Shown one piece after another: positions 10,572 to 22,620 of a stretch of 64,000 bases of DNA. The translations under genes and the position numbers were made by a program. The DNA lies in assembly GCA_033782935.1 (NCBI GenBank), contig JAWQEG010000066.1:248001-312000 (forward strand). Direction: 5' to 3'. The stretch is from Petrolisthes cinctipes. Lineage: Eukaryota; Arthropoda; Malacostraca; Decapoda; Porcellanidae. Every line of letters begins with the position of its first letter. Position 1 is the first letter of the stretch. The notes under the pieces are model-generated. The model was not told the origin of the DNA and made no database searches. It saw only the letters and a program-made list of their open reading frames with translations.

Positions 10572-11520
10572 TATTATATACATGGTATATATAATGGAAA
10601 ATATACACACCATGAAGTTTGCAGAATTATAGATTGTATCCTTTTGTATGTATGCTGGTGATACATTCTCGGTTTTATTGGTTCGTGTTTACATTACTTT
10701 GTGGACTGTAGCTAATGTTCTTGTATTATTATAATGCTTTTATCTCAGTATTAAACTTCCTTTTATGTATAGATTATTAGTATACTGCATTGTACACCTA
10801 TCTGTGTGTCAACCTATCTGTGTGTGTAAGAGAGAGAGACTATGAATGTGTATGTTACAAAGAGTTGCCCATGTCACCCAACCTACTCCGGAGTCAAAAT
10901 ATGTCTATATTTTTTCCCTTGATTTAAAATATTGATAGCACTTGATAAACATTGAAATGCAGACCATTATGCACAATTTATTACAAGAAAATGTGTACAT
11001 GATAATAAATATTTATGTGATATATTTATTTCAGTCATATGACGCTGATATGATATATGTTTACAAATCGCAGCATCAGCGGGGATTCGGCGGCCACATT
11101 GGCCCACATTCTTCAAACCAGGAGTATACTCTATGAATTCTGTTTCAAACCTCCTTGACAATGCAGAGACACGGTCAACATATACCAGTATCATATTGAT
11201 ATGGCGCCCCATCTTTGTTATTGTTCGACGAATCACGAATAGCGTGTGGCCGTGGATAGCGAACGCGTCTGCTAGAGGTGTTTTCAAGTCCTATTAACTA
11301 GTTGTACCAAATGACCATTTGGTTGGGTGAAGCAGTCCTGTGAAACGCCCCGTGTGATACGAGCTGAACTTGGTGAACAGTCCTAGAGAGGGTTTAGGGA
11401 GGGGGTAGGGGTTTGTGAAAGAGGGGGTGGGTGGTTGGGGGGTAGGGTCAACTCAGTAACACGTGTTTATGAATTGTTGTTCAGAGCTTCATTCTCGGCT
11501 AAAATTTCGAGCTGGAGGGA
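10572..11520. other. Stretch without recognisable gene
   Basis: I see no domain or structured repeat. It includes a short GA run near 10830 and a G-rich tract at about 11390-11450. ORFs at 10942-11136 and 10967-11287 overlap on opposite strands and resemble nothing known. Confidence 0.4.
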
Positions 11521-12038
11521 GATTGATTGATTAATAGATGCCACTAGGCATCGGGCAGCGTAACAGCTAGGATCATATACCGCCCAACATAATATTAAAT
11601 TCTAATAATTTCAAAAAATGGTCATTTATGTTATTTATAAAACGTATACACATTTTATACAGGCTTCACTACCCGAAAAGGGAGGAGTAGCATGATTAAA
11701 AGGACATTTCAACTAAAACTCAACTAAAACTTAAGTAAAATATATAAAAGGATCAAATTAAAACGGAAAAGAAACATTGTATTTTCTATTAAAATAGAAA
11801 GCAAAGCCATAAAAATAAATAAATTCACAACTTGTGAAGGAGGCCAGCCTCCTCCACATGGGATAGGGTGCTCCTTCCACACTACAAGCCTCTTCCCCGA
11901 GCACCTAGGAGAGACTAAGAACCGTCCCCCACCCGGTACTCGGAGAGGTGCCTACGACGAAGGTCCCCAAGGTTGGGACACTCCACAAGAAGAGGCTGCA
12001 CTGTCAAAGGGGCTAGACAATCATCACAGTAGGGAGGG
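11521..12038 (-). mobile_element. LINE family A copy A4/A5, 3' portion
   Basis: Reverse strand of the family A 3' end. A GATT-type tail starts at 11521, followed by the hairpin GATGCC/GGCATC (11537-11552), the larger stem (11553-11585), the 3' UTR, and the end of ORF2. The sequence breaks at 12038 and resumes at 15857, because family B LINE B1 inserted here with duplication of CAGTAGGGAGGG. Confidence 0.85.
12027..12038. repeat. Left target-site duplication of B1
   Basis: CAGTAGGGAGGG, repeated at 15857-15868 directly after the poly-A of B1. Uninterrupted copy A2 has the same word once at the homologous position (about 17398-17409). Confidence 0.85.
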
Positions 12039-12042
12039 TACG

Positions 12043-12312
12043 GCTCTCGAAAACCGCTTTTCTGCCCTTGAAGCCAGGATTGATGGGCTGGTTGCCGCTC
12101 AGGCTGCCAATGACTCCAAACTCTCCACCTTGGTCGAGGCTCAGCAGGCCATCATCTCAACTGTCACTACCCTTACCGAAAAGATGGATACTGTTGCATC
12201 TCGCCTTGAAAAGCTTTTCGAGTCAGTCCCTTCTCCTGGTCCATCTTCTTCTCCAGGTCGCTCATCTGCCCCCACTCACCGGACTTCTACCTCCAAATAC
12301 AGAGTTCGCTAG
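12043..12312 (+). pseudogene. Family B ORF1, C-terminal coiled-coil fragment
   Basis: It encodes a heptad-like region (RFSALEARIDGLVAAQAAND and on through LVEAQQAIISTVTTL) followed by a Ser/Pro-rich end and a stop at 12312. The start is missing through 5' truncation. The upstream part of this ORF1 is preserved in B3 (60543-61183). Coiled coils are common in LINE ORF1 proteins, where they drive trimerisation and RNA binding; that role is inferred here. Confidence 0.65.
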
Positions 12313-13930
12313 TGATTGCCGGCTGGATGTCATCTCCTGGAATGTATGTGGTATCACCAGTTATGCTAAGCTCACTCAACTCAAGGCCTATGTTTTTCGT
12401 CATCATCCCAGTGTTATTTTTCTCCAGGAAGCATTTCCAGGACGGCCGCTTGCTGCTGGGCAAGCTCCTCCTCTCTCAGGTTATGTGCCATATGTTCATC
12501 TGGTAAGGAATGGTCTCCTGACTTACATACATAGCTCCTTGCCAAATCGCCTTCTCCGTACCTCCACTGATCCTGACATGACCTTTCAGCTATTTGAGGT
12601 TCTACCTGGGAATGGAGTACTCCAACTATGTAATGTCTATTCTGCCCCAGCTTGACTCACTCTTGAGGCTCTTCCTTCTCCAACAGTGCGTGGTATGGTG
12701 TATATGGGAGATTTTAATGCTCGACATTCTGATTTGGGTGATGGTACTGGCTCTATTAATCGTAATGGTGTTCGTCTCCTTTCATACATCCGCAAGCATC
12801 ATCTGACACACTGGGACACTGGCGGTGCCACTCATTGCCGGGGAGGTACTCTGGATTACATCCTCTCGTCTGGCCTGATAGCATCTCAGGTCCAGTGCTC
12901 CTCTGTGCCAGACTTATTCTCTGATCACATTGCTCTTCGGTTTCATTATTCTCTAACTGCTGGGTCGGGTGCTTCAGCCACTCGTTTGCGTATTGCTGTG
13001 CCCCCTAAATATTGCCCGACTTACATCTTATTTATGGCCCATGTATTCCCTACATTTGACATATCATCAGCTGAACAGTTGTACTCTGATCTTGTATCTG
13101 CTACTCATGACTTTTATAGGCTATACATCTCCCGGCCACACCTCCAGCATCGCCATACTGCCCACTCCTGGACGCTGGATGCACGTATACAGGAGGCAAA
13201 GGAGGAGGCTGAACGTGATGGCCTATTGTTTCAAGCCAACCCAACCCCTGACCTACTCCATCGTTACCAGATGTCTAGGGACGCTTTAGTTGCCCTGCAG
13301 GATTGTGCTCACACTGAGTCTTGGCAGCGGTTCATGGACAGCATCAACCAGCAAACAAGTGTGGCTTCTATGTGGCACCTCATCCGTCGGGTTGTTAAAA
13401 AGACACCGGCCACTGCTCGTCATCACACTCCTGCCGACTATGCCAAACAACTTGTTGATGCCTGGTCAGAACAATCTACCCAAGCCAGTCTACCCATCCA
13501 CATACAAGATGCACTCGCTTCCCGTGCTGCTGTCCATCGGCTACGTCTAATGTCTGCTCTGTTACAAGATGATGACGATGATGCAGAGGAGATAACTGAG
13601 GAGGAGTTGCGCCGTGCTCTCTCTCGGGGTAAAGCTTCTTCCCCTGGTGATGATGGTATTACTTATGCTGTGCTGCGTCTACTTCAACAAGTTCCTGGGA
13701 ACCCTCTACTTCGACTGTACAATCTTTGTCTTCGTGACGGTTGTGTACCACGAGCCTGGACCAGCAGCACAATAATACCCATCCCTAAGCCCGGCACTGC
13801 GAAGTTCAGGCCTATTTCCCTTACTTCCTGTTTCTGTAAGGTTATGGAGAGAATCTTACTCAATCGTCTCATGTACAGACTGATATACCTGGAACTACAA
13901 TTACATGCTATGCTGATGATATCTGTGTTC
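12290..13930 (+). pseudogene. Family B ORF2 part 1: endonuclease and RT N-terminus
   Basis: Apurinic-type endonuclease motifs appear in order: VISWNVCGI, FLQEAF, YMGDFNARHSDLG, and SDHIALRFHY. The RT N-terminal blocks SSPGDDGITYAV, PIPKPGTAKFRPISLTS and KVMERILLNRL follow. A TGA at 12653-12655 interrupts the endonuclease where B2 has AGA (Arg). At about 13880 the frame is lost at an internal deletion that removes the RT fingers and palm up to the YADD region. Confidence 0.85.
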
Positions 13931-13977
13931 ATTCTACCTCACCAAGGGATCTCCAGCGGTTTCTTGACTCCTTCTCC

Positions 13978-15639
13978 GTGGTCTCCTCTCACTGTGGCAT
14001 TATTGTCTCCCCAGATAAGAGCAGAATATTCACCTGCCGCCTTCCTCAAGCTCAGCCAGTGTTCACCATTGGAGGGACTGTCATTCCCATGTGTTCCCAG
14101 TACTGCTACCTGGGTGCGCCAGTCAATATTTGGCCGATTGTCCCTGCCAGACCTCAAGACCATCCCATTGTCCAGGACTTATTGGGTCGTCTCCAGCGCC
14201 GACTTACACCACTTCAATGGCTATCTAACAACTCCTCGGGCATCTCCATCCCAGTAGCCAGAACCATCTATATTGCTTTTATCCGTTCAGTTGTTGATTA
14301 CCTCTCCCCTGCTTTGATTCAACTTCCCAGGGCTACTCTGGAAACTTTAGAAAAATTTCAGAATAGAGCAATGAGAATAATTCTCGGCTGTCCAATGTCG
14401 ACCAGGATAGTGAACATGCAGCGTGAGTTGCGTCTTCCCCCATTAATCGAGAGAATTTATTGTAATGTTACTGGCTTCACTGTCAAGTGCCTCCATTTCG
14501 CACATCTTTCACCCCATTACTCTCAGTTAGTCAGGACTTCTCTTAGACCAAACTACCCGGTCCCTCCCATACTGCCTGCTGGACGTACTCTTATAAGGTC
14601 TGTTTCCTCTGTGCTCCGTGGTCTTAATATAGATATAATGGTTGCAGACGTACCCCCAGGGCCCCCTCCATGGATGCTACCAACACCTGATGTGAGCTTT
14701 ACACCTACTTCCAAGTCGGAGCTGCCTTCTCTACAGCGGCAGTTGGCTCTAGAACACATAGAAACAGTGACTTCCTCCATCACAGATCCATACTGCCTCT
14801 ACACTGATGGCTCATTGCAGGTGGATGGTGCAGCAGGTTGTGCTGTTTTCTCGCCTGACCTGGAGTCACCTCCAGGGGGCTGGGTTGGCCGTCGTCTCTG
14901 TAACCACTCTAGCTCAACATTGTGTGAACTGTATGCCATTCTGGATGCTGTTAGTGTTGTTTGTCAACGTGGAGTGAATGCTGCCATTTTTTGTGACTCC
15001 AAACCTGCCCTTCATTCCCTCTCTAGTGTTCAGCCCACACACTCTACTGTTATTCAGCAGATTTTATCGTTTTTGGCCTTATTGCGTCATCGTAAATTGA
15101 CTGTCAAATTTTTATGGGTGCCATCCCATGTAGGTTTACGTCACAATGGTACAGTTGACAGACTCGCAAAGGAAGCCTGCCATCTGCCTCCTCGTGGTGC
15201 TGGACGTCCTCTCTCCCTGACATGTTACCTCTCTAAAGTCCGCTCCGCCGCTCTCCTCCCTGTACGGCGACGCAGGGATGCAGAGAGGCCCTTCAGCATC
15301 TCCATCACCCATTACGAGTCTGTATGCCATCACAAATATTCCTACCGTCGTCGAGGCCTCATGGTTCGGAGGCACAATGTAGTCTCTGCTCGTTTGAGGC
15401 TTGGTTACCGGCCACCGTGGCAGGTTGCTGGGATGCAGGGTGAGCCTCCCTTCACTGAGTGTCGCTTGTGTCGAGCGCCTCGTGCTAACACTATAGAGCA
15501 CTATTGCCTAGCCTGCCCCACTGTCCGACACTTGCTGCCCCAGGGCCTGCCACTTGATGTGGTTTGTCGACACCTGCTGAACCATCAGGTTCTGGAGGAA
15601 CTTCTGGTGCGCCACCCTCGTTTTGGTGGATTTAAGTAG
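13978..15639 (+). pseudogene. Family B ORF2 part 2: RT thumb, RNase H, C-terminal domain
   Basis: An open 553-codon frame. RT thumb comes first (SPDKSRIFTCRLPQAQPVF, then YLGAPV and a long helical region). RNase H follows with all four expected acidic positions: YTDGSLQVDG, LCELYAI, FCDSK and NGTVDRLAKEA. The C-terminus has a Cys/His motif (CRLC, then IEHYCLACP) and ends at FGGFK. The frame continues downstream of the deletion in part 1, so the protein is severed from its catalytic palm and cannot be an active RT. Confidence 0.85.
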
Positions 15640-15815
15640 GTCATGATGTAAATATTTGTCTGTCTGCTTGTGCTTCATTCTGTTATGTTTTCGTGATGTG
15701 TGTGTGTGTGCACATGTGTGTGTGCTTGTGTGTGTCTGTGGTCATTGGGTTCTTGTGAGTCCCGCCTACCCTTGTGTACTGTTGTCTGCCTATTGACTGA
15801 CGCTACGGCGCAATG

Positions 15816-15856
<41 letters not shown>

Positions 15857-15857
<1 letters not shown>

Positions 15858-16526
15858 AGTAGGGAGGGGGAGCTCACTCTATTAAAAATCTATGAGTCAA
15901 ATGTGAGAGCCGTCTCCCATTGGCGGGACAGGCCTATTGGAGCTCCACAAACCCGGCGCTGGCGGATGCCGTGGAGCATGTTAGCCCCGACGGCGTCCCA
16001 TCTGTCCTGCCAGCAGGAAAGAACGGCAGCATCTATGTAGGATCAATGGTCTAAAGCAGGTACAGGATTAATCCTGGCATGAGGCCGACCTTAGCTATGG
16101 CGTCAGCCTGCTCATTCCCATAGATACCCACATGGCCCAGGACCCAACAAAAGGTAACTCTGGGGCCACAACATCCCAGGAGGACAAGCCACTCAAGAAT
16201 GGCCAACGCCTAGGAATAGAAAGAGTTAAAATTGCTCAAGACTTACACTATTGCACTACAGGAACAGCTAAATATAGTAAAAGAAGGATGAGGGAGAGTA
16301 AAAATTATTTGGAGGGTATATACAATGACCGAGAGCTCAGCAGTAACAATCAAAATGACAGAACGGAGCCTGCCGCCAAGACAAAAGTCGGGAAAGACAG
16401 CCCCAAAACCAATTCCAGCATCAGAGTTTGACCCATCAGGGTACACAGAGAGGCTCGCTGTGAGAGGAGGCATGTTCTAAGAAGAGGGAGCGAGCCACTG
16501 GTGGAGGAAGAAATTCCTTCTTGTTT
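15857..16526 (-). mobile_element. LINE family A copy A4/A5, 5' portion after nested B1
   Basis: It continues the element of 11521-12038 after B1, covering the RNase H region (VYPDGSNSDAGIGF on the minus strand, where the family has TDGSK). Similarity to A2 stops at about 16526, inside the inter-domain linker, so the element is 5'-truncated. The catalytic Asp is kept but the frame is broken repeatedly. Confidence 0.85.
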
Positions 16527-16955
16527 GGAAAGACAGCACTTTTCGCCGTGGTATACGGAGAAAAGTCGTAACATAAAGGTGTTACTGCAGCCACGTGGAT
16601 AATGACCTATCATGAAAGTCATGGTAGCGTCTTGGGCAGTAGCTGGCATTGGGCACTGAAAGATTATAAACATTATAAACAAAATTGACAGTGCCCTCAT
16701 CAACACCACATACCTCTGCAGGATTAAGGCAGGGACGGAGCCTAGGAGATGACGTTATTACAACGTCATGATCTGTTGCCATATGTCGTCTAATGCGGGT
16801 ATAACACAGGCACTTTTTCCTGTCACATCGTGTCGTGCGACACCATTTTCGACAACATGTCACGGGAAATGGGAGATTTCAGACGACGAGGTGTCACCGG
16901 AAACTATTGAAAACTGTCGGGGATTTCCTGCGACAAGGAGAAAATCGTTGAAAAT
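16527..16955. other. Spacer between two family A insertions
   Basis: No gene recognised. It ends at the 14-bp TSD of the large composite insertion. Confidence 0.4.
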
Positions 16956-16969
16956 CTATAGTGAATAAT
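16956..16969. repeat. Left TSD of the composite A2+A3 insertion
   Basis: CTATAGTGAATAAT, identical to 25047-25060. The two copies bracket everything from the 3' tail of A2 to the 5' end of A3, so the whole block behaves as one integration event. Confidence 0.85.
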
Positions 16970-17006
16970 TGATTGATTGATTGATTTTTTATGCAACTAA
17001 GCATCT

Positions 17007-17038
17007 GGCGGGGCAACAACTAAGGTCATATATCGCCC
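17007..17038 (-). other. 3' stem-loop of LINE A2
   Basis: On the minus strand GGCG and CGCC enclose TATATGACC and TTGTTGCC, matching the equivalent structure in A1, A4 and the S repeats. The tail of TCAA repeats follows. Confidence 0.55.
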
Positions 17039-17158
17039 AACATAATTGTCTTCTACATAATGAATAAAACATCAACACCCGAAAGGGATAGGCACCATGA
17101 TTAAAAGACACACTAACTAAAAATCACATTATTAGTAAAAGAACCCGTTGACATAAAA

Positions 17159-19061
17159 TCATCTAAAAACCATAAATATCATAAAATCATATTTTGTGGA
17201 GAAGAGGAGCCTCCTCCACATAGGAGAATAGGAGAAGGTGTTCCCTCCCACACTACAAGCCTCCTCCCCGAGCACCTGGGAGAGACTGTAAGAACCGTCA
17301 CCCTTCCGGTACTCGGAGAGGTGCCTAAGACGAAGGTCCCCAAGGCTGGGACACTCGACAATAAGATGCCATACTGTCAAAGGGACCAGACAATCATCAC
17401 AGTAGGGAGGGTGAGCCCTCTCCATTAAAAAGCCATGAGTCAATAATGTGTGACCAATGCAGAGACGGACAAGAGCCGTCTCCCACCGGCGGGACAGGCC
17501 ACTGTAGCTCCACAAACCAAGGCGCTGGCGGATGTCGCGCAGCTTGTTAGCCCCGACGGCGTCCCATCTGTCCTGCCAGCAGGAACGAACGGTAGCATCT
17601 ATGTAGGGTCGAAGGTCCACTGCAAGAACAGGATGACACCTGGCAGGAGGCCGGGAATTGGAGACCACAGCCTTAGCCAGGGCGTCAGCCCGCTCATTCC
17701 CATCTACACCCACATGGGCCGGGACCCAACAAAAAGTGACTTTGCGGCCACGATGACCCAGGAGGACAAGCCACTCTAGAATGGCCAACACCAGGGGATG
17801 GGAAGAGTTAAAATTGCACAAGGCCTGCAAGGCACTACACGAATCGCTAAAAATAGTAAACGAAGGCTGAGGGAGAGTAAAAATTACTTGGAGGGCATAT
17901 AAAATGGCCGAGAGCTCAGCAGTAAAAATGGACATGACAGAAGGGAGCCTGCCTCCACGGCAAAAGTCAAGAAAGACAACTCCAAAGCCAACTCCAGCAT
18001 CAGACTTTGACCCATCAGTGTACACAGGGAGGGACTCCCTGTGAGTGAAGGCATGTTCTAAGAAGAGGGAACGAGCCCCTGGAGGAGGAAGAGATTCCTT
18101 CTTGTCTGTAAAGCAGGTGCAGGGGAAAACTTCTGGAAGAAGCCATGGAGCCACCCTGGGGACCCTCACAGGACAAATCTGGAAGTCATCTATGCCCATC
18201 TCCTCCATAGCCTTCCTGACCCGGAAGCCAAAGGGCCATGGTGCACGAGAATGTAAAAGGTAGTACTGAGATATGATATCAGATGACACCGCCAAGCAAA
18301 GTAGGGAGTCAGGAAGTCGATGTAATCGATGCCAACAACGAACCATCAAGGACTGGCGATGGAGATCAAGAGGTGGCTCATTAGCGTCCACCAGGAGACT
18401 GGTGATTGGGGACGACCTGAAGGCTCCGGTCACCAGACGTACTCCAGCATGAAGAACAGGGTCTAAAAGAACAGGGTCTGAGACGGGCATCGGTGGCAGA
18501 AGAGTACACCTCACACCCATAGTCAAGTTTTGACCTAATAAGAACATGGTATAGGCGGAGGAGGGTGGCCCGATCAGCCCCCCAGGATGTATGGCTCAGG
18601 ACCCTCAACAGGATAAGTGCCTTGAGGCAAGAGACCTTAAGTGTACGTAAGTGGGGAACCCAAGTCAAACGTTTGTCAAAAAGGAGACCCAAAAAGTGAG
18701 TCTCCTCGACACATCGTATCCGATGACCATACATGAATAAGTCCGGATCCGGGTGGATGCCTCGGATGTGGCAGAAGTGCATAGCAACTGTCTTGGAAAG
18801 AGAAAATCGAAACCCATGAGAACCAGTCCAACGTGACACCCTGTCAAGGGCAAGCTGCACGCGCCGCTCCGCCACTGACATACGGGAAGCAGCAAACCAG
18901 ACTGCTAGGTCGTCAACGTAAATCGAGTTAGCTATACCGTCTGGAAGGGATGAGGCAATGGCATTAATTGCTACTGCAAACAATGTGACACTGAGGACGT
19001 TTCTCTGGGGGACGCCCTCCTCCTGTGCAACAGATGCTGAGTGGGTTGTACCAACCCTCAC
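17159..19061 (-). pseudogene. Family A2 ORF2, RT palm/thumb, RNase H, C-terminal domain
   Basis: Two overlapping frames. 19061-18381 holds RT blocks with EEGVPQ, the catalytic YVDDLAVWFAAS and the thumb motif THFLGLLFDKRLTWVPHL. A frameshift near 18500 moves to 18547-17159, which holds the connector, then RNase H with all catalytic blocks (VYTDGSKSDAG, TAELSAI, FSDSCSALQAL, GNERADALAKA), then PPYCDDC with HLIVECP. One base change or indel separates the RT half from the RNase H half. Confidence 0.85.
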
Positions 19062-19211
19062 AAAAAAAGTGCGACCACCGAGAAACTCCTTAAGAAAGCG
19101 TGGAAGGCGACCCCGCAGGCCATATAAATGGAGTTGTTGCAGGATGCCATATTGCCATGTAGTGTCATAGGCTTTCTCTAAATCAAAGAATACACAGAGA
19201 AGGTGTTGATG

Positions 19212-20815
19212 TCATGCAAAGGCCTCACATGCAGCAGCTTCCAACCTAACCAGAGCATCTGTAGTGGAACGGTGTTTACGAAAGCCAGACTGGGACGGAG
19301 ACAGAAAATCACTCCGTTCCAAGAAGTATACCAGTCTGACCTTCACCATCTTTTCAAATAGTTTACAGAGACAGGAGCTCAAGGCAATTGGTCGATAATT
19401 GAGGGCAACACCAGAGTCCTTGCCCGGCTTGAGGAAAGGAAGGATGGTAGCAACTCTCCATCCAGAAGGGAAGACACCCTCCAGCCAGATTCTGTTATAT
19501 AAAGCTAAAAGAAATGAGATCGCCTCCTCACCCAAGTGTCGTAACATTGCATATGGGATGTTGTCTGGCCCAGGAGAAGTGTCGCCGCAGAGAGAGAGAG
19601 CAGAATGCAGGTCTCTCAGGGTGAATATTTGGTTATAACTTTCATTCTCGTTCCCTGTGAAATCCAGGACTATCAAACCATCCATGATCTTAATTCCATT
19701 GACCTTAAGTACAGGTGGAGAACTAGGAGAAAACTTCCCCGCCATCTTACAGACTCTCCTGAACACTTGGGTGAGTGGAGTTTTAGTATTAATTTAAGAC
19801 ACATAGGCCTTCCGAGATGCACGTCGGGCCTCTTTTAAAACTTGTCTAGCCCGAGCCCTTGCCCGTCGGAAGTCCTCTAAAAGAGTTGGGTCTCCACGAT
19901 TGCGACGAAGGTGAGAGAAAGCAGCGCGCTTCTCCCGCACAGCAGTGGTGCAGACTGGTGACCACCAAGGGACAGGACGTTTGGGAAAGTAGCCAGAAGT
20001 TCTAGTGATAGAGTTGAGAGCAGCAGAGTGGAGCATATCAGTGAAATATGTTACAGCCCCGTCAAAGCTACCAAAATCGGCTACAGAAGAGACAGAAGAA
20101 GTCAGCTCTCTAAAAAACTGCCAGTCAGCCTTCTCTAATTTACACCTAGGAATACGAGACTGTGGTTCGTACCTGTTACCTTCTAAAAGTATAGGGAAAT
20201 GGTCACTGCCATATAATTCAGGCAACACTCTCTAAGTAAAATCCAACAGAGCACTGGGTGAGCAGAGGGAAATGTCAATGGCGGTAAAAGTCCCAGTAGG
20301 GCTATTAAAATGTGTCACATCTCCCGTATTTAAAACCCCTAATCCATCATCCTCAATAAAAGAAGCCAATAAAACACCCCTGGGGTTGACTGAACTGTCA
20401 CCCCACAGAGGATGACGACCATTAAAATCACTCAATAAAATAAAGGGAGATGGAAGGTCCTGTACAAGATGGTTGAGATCACCCCTCTCAACTGTAACAC
20501 TGGGAGGAAGGTATAGACTGCACACAGTGTACGGGTGGTCCATAAAAACCTTAACTGCAACAGCCTGGAGCGGAGTGTCAAGCTCCAGGCTCGTGCATGG
20601 AATAGGATGGCAGAGCCACCATGATGACCCTGCCCTTCAAATGAATTGGAATAAAATGCTGAGTATGCTGGAGGACTGGCAGGAATGTAGTCCCCAAGCA
20701 TTGTCTCTTGGAGAGAAACACATGCAGGAGAGAAGCTAGAGAGAAGAACGCGCAGTTCCTCCCAAGAAGCACGCAAGCCACGGCAATTCCACTGAAGGAC
20801 CTTGAACGGTGTTAC
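19212..20815 (-). pseudogene. Family A2 ORF2, endonuclease and RT N-terminus
   Basis: The endonuclease begins near 20815 with VLQWNCRGLRASWEEL, followed by VSLQET, LLSDFNGRHPLWGD, DISLCSPSAL and YGSDHFPI. Frames change near 20540 and a stop splits off 20228. Region 20228-19794 holds the linker with PVPWWSP and an Arg/Ala-rich helix. 19766-19212 is the RT start (SPGPDNIPYAML, LNYRPIALSSCLCKLFEKM, FLSPSQSGFRKHRSTTDAL) and ends in a TGA. A deletion near 19670 removes about 90 bases relative to A1. Confidence 0.85.
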
Positions 20816-22620
20816 TTTAGTACTGATTTTTGGGAAACCTCACGGAGGTACTTCCCACTACCACCTCAACCTGAGGGTTAACTCAAACAATAAGATTTGT
20901 CTAATCCTGGGCCACTAGAAGAAGAGCGAACCCGAGGAGTAGTACTTGGGGCAGTAATTGGGACCCGTAGATGAGTCCCTGAAGCATCTGATATGTTAGA
21001 AGAAGATGAAGGTATATGAGATGGGATATTCTTTGAAACAATTACATTGGTTCTGTCCTGTACAGCAGTGGTATCACTGACACAGGCAGATACATCAACA
21101 TCCATAATACAGGTGGTAGAATCACTCCGCTGCTCAAGCGGAAGGGAAACTGAATCTTTTGAAGTCACAACATCCACAATAACTTCACGCCACTCTGATG
21201 ATCCCAAAGGAAGCTTGCGAGGAGGAACTTCTGTTGAATCAAGAGATTTATCAGAGCCACGAGAACACTTCTGGTGAAATTGAGAGGAAACTATGGATGA
21301 GTCCACAGAGATGGTTGCCTCTTAAGGTGGAACATCTATAGAGTCAAGTGCCTCAGAGGAACCACGAAGGCGTCTCTGTGGCAGTTTAGGTGACTTAAGT
21401 TTCTTTTTGGGAGAGCGTATGGCAGCGTGAACCTCTACCACATGGACACCTTTAGCTACAGTCTGAGAATTGTCATCAGTTGAAGGGTCACCAGAATGAG
21501 TGTCTGATAAAGTTTCCAAGACAGAGAAACTATTATGTAGAGTAACCTTAGAAACGTTCTCACTAGAGCAAAAAGCAGCTGCCTCTTGAGAGGGTTGAGA
21601 GGGTGCTGCAACCAATTTAGGGCGAAGGGAGGAGGCGTATGTCTTCACACCACCATCCTTCTGTCGTCTGAAGTTGAGTTGCCGTCTGGCACTACCTATG
21701 CTAATGAATTGAGTATTTGCCAAGTGGAGGATATCCTGCTCAAGTAGGTACGTCTTACATTGGCGAGAACGCAAGGAGTGAGCATCTCTGCAGTAAAAGC
21801 AGTAACTCTCTGACCGACACTCAGAAGTAAGATGTGAGTCAAGAGCAGAACAATTACCACACCGGGAACGGTTGTTGCAGTTCCTCTTCCCATGACCAAA
21901 CTCATAACAACAGAAACACTGTAGGGGACGCTCAACAAAAGGCTTCACCTCAAAAGAGGTGGGGTTAATGTTAATGTGATCTGGGATATGCGAGCCATAG
22001 AAGGTTAGGATGATCATATATTTACTGCCTTTCATCTTTGTTACTCGTTGGACACTGTCTGGGCACATAGCGAGAATGTCCTCTTCTGAGAATTCATACA
22101 GGTCCTCATTATATATACGCCCCTTGCTATAATTAAATGTTCGATGTGGTTTAATAGATTCAAACATGCTATCAGAAGGACAGGGGAGATTGAGGAGCAT
22201 CATGGCCTGTGTATGATCTTTGGCTCTGATTAAAACGCACTTACCATATTTCTTTATGTGCCCTATTGGTAATAATCCAATTTCTTTCTCCAGATACCGG
22301 GAAGCATGGATAAGGTTACCACGTCCCTCCCTGTAGTAAGCCACAAACCAAAAGGGTGTAGGAACCCGACGTTCCTTTGGGACATGCTCTACAGAGTCAT
22401 CAAATATGTTAGGGCAGTAGTCATTGTCACTGGCAACTACATTGGTGGACCGCATCATCTGAACTTTACAACGAGTATCCCTCATCGTCAGAGAATCTTT
22501 TGCCTCAAATGCTGCTTCAGCAGCAGCATTTTTATTGAAAGTAATATAGCACCGATTATATTAGACCTACAATCACTGTCATATGTGATTCGATTTCGAA
22601 GAACTACTCTAAAACACTTA

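Larger units (their letters stand above)
12039..15856 (+). mobile_element. LINE family B copy B1, nested in family A, internally deleted
   Basis: A 5'-truncated I-superfamily-like LINE. It starts inside the ORF1 coiled coil, carries endonuclease, the RT N-terminal part, RT thumb, RNase H and C-terminal domain, a 3' UTR with a TG microsatellite (about 15696-15740), the terminal word ACGCTACGGCGCAATGAATT, and a poly-A run (about 15821-15855). A 12-bp TSD bounds it. Relative to B2 it lacks about 360 bases of RT core at position 13880. Confidence 0.9.
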
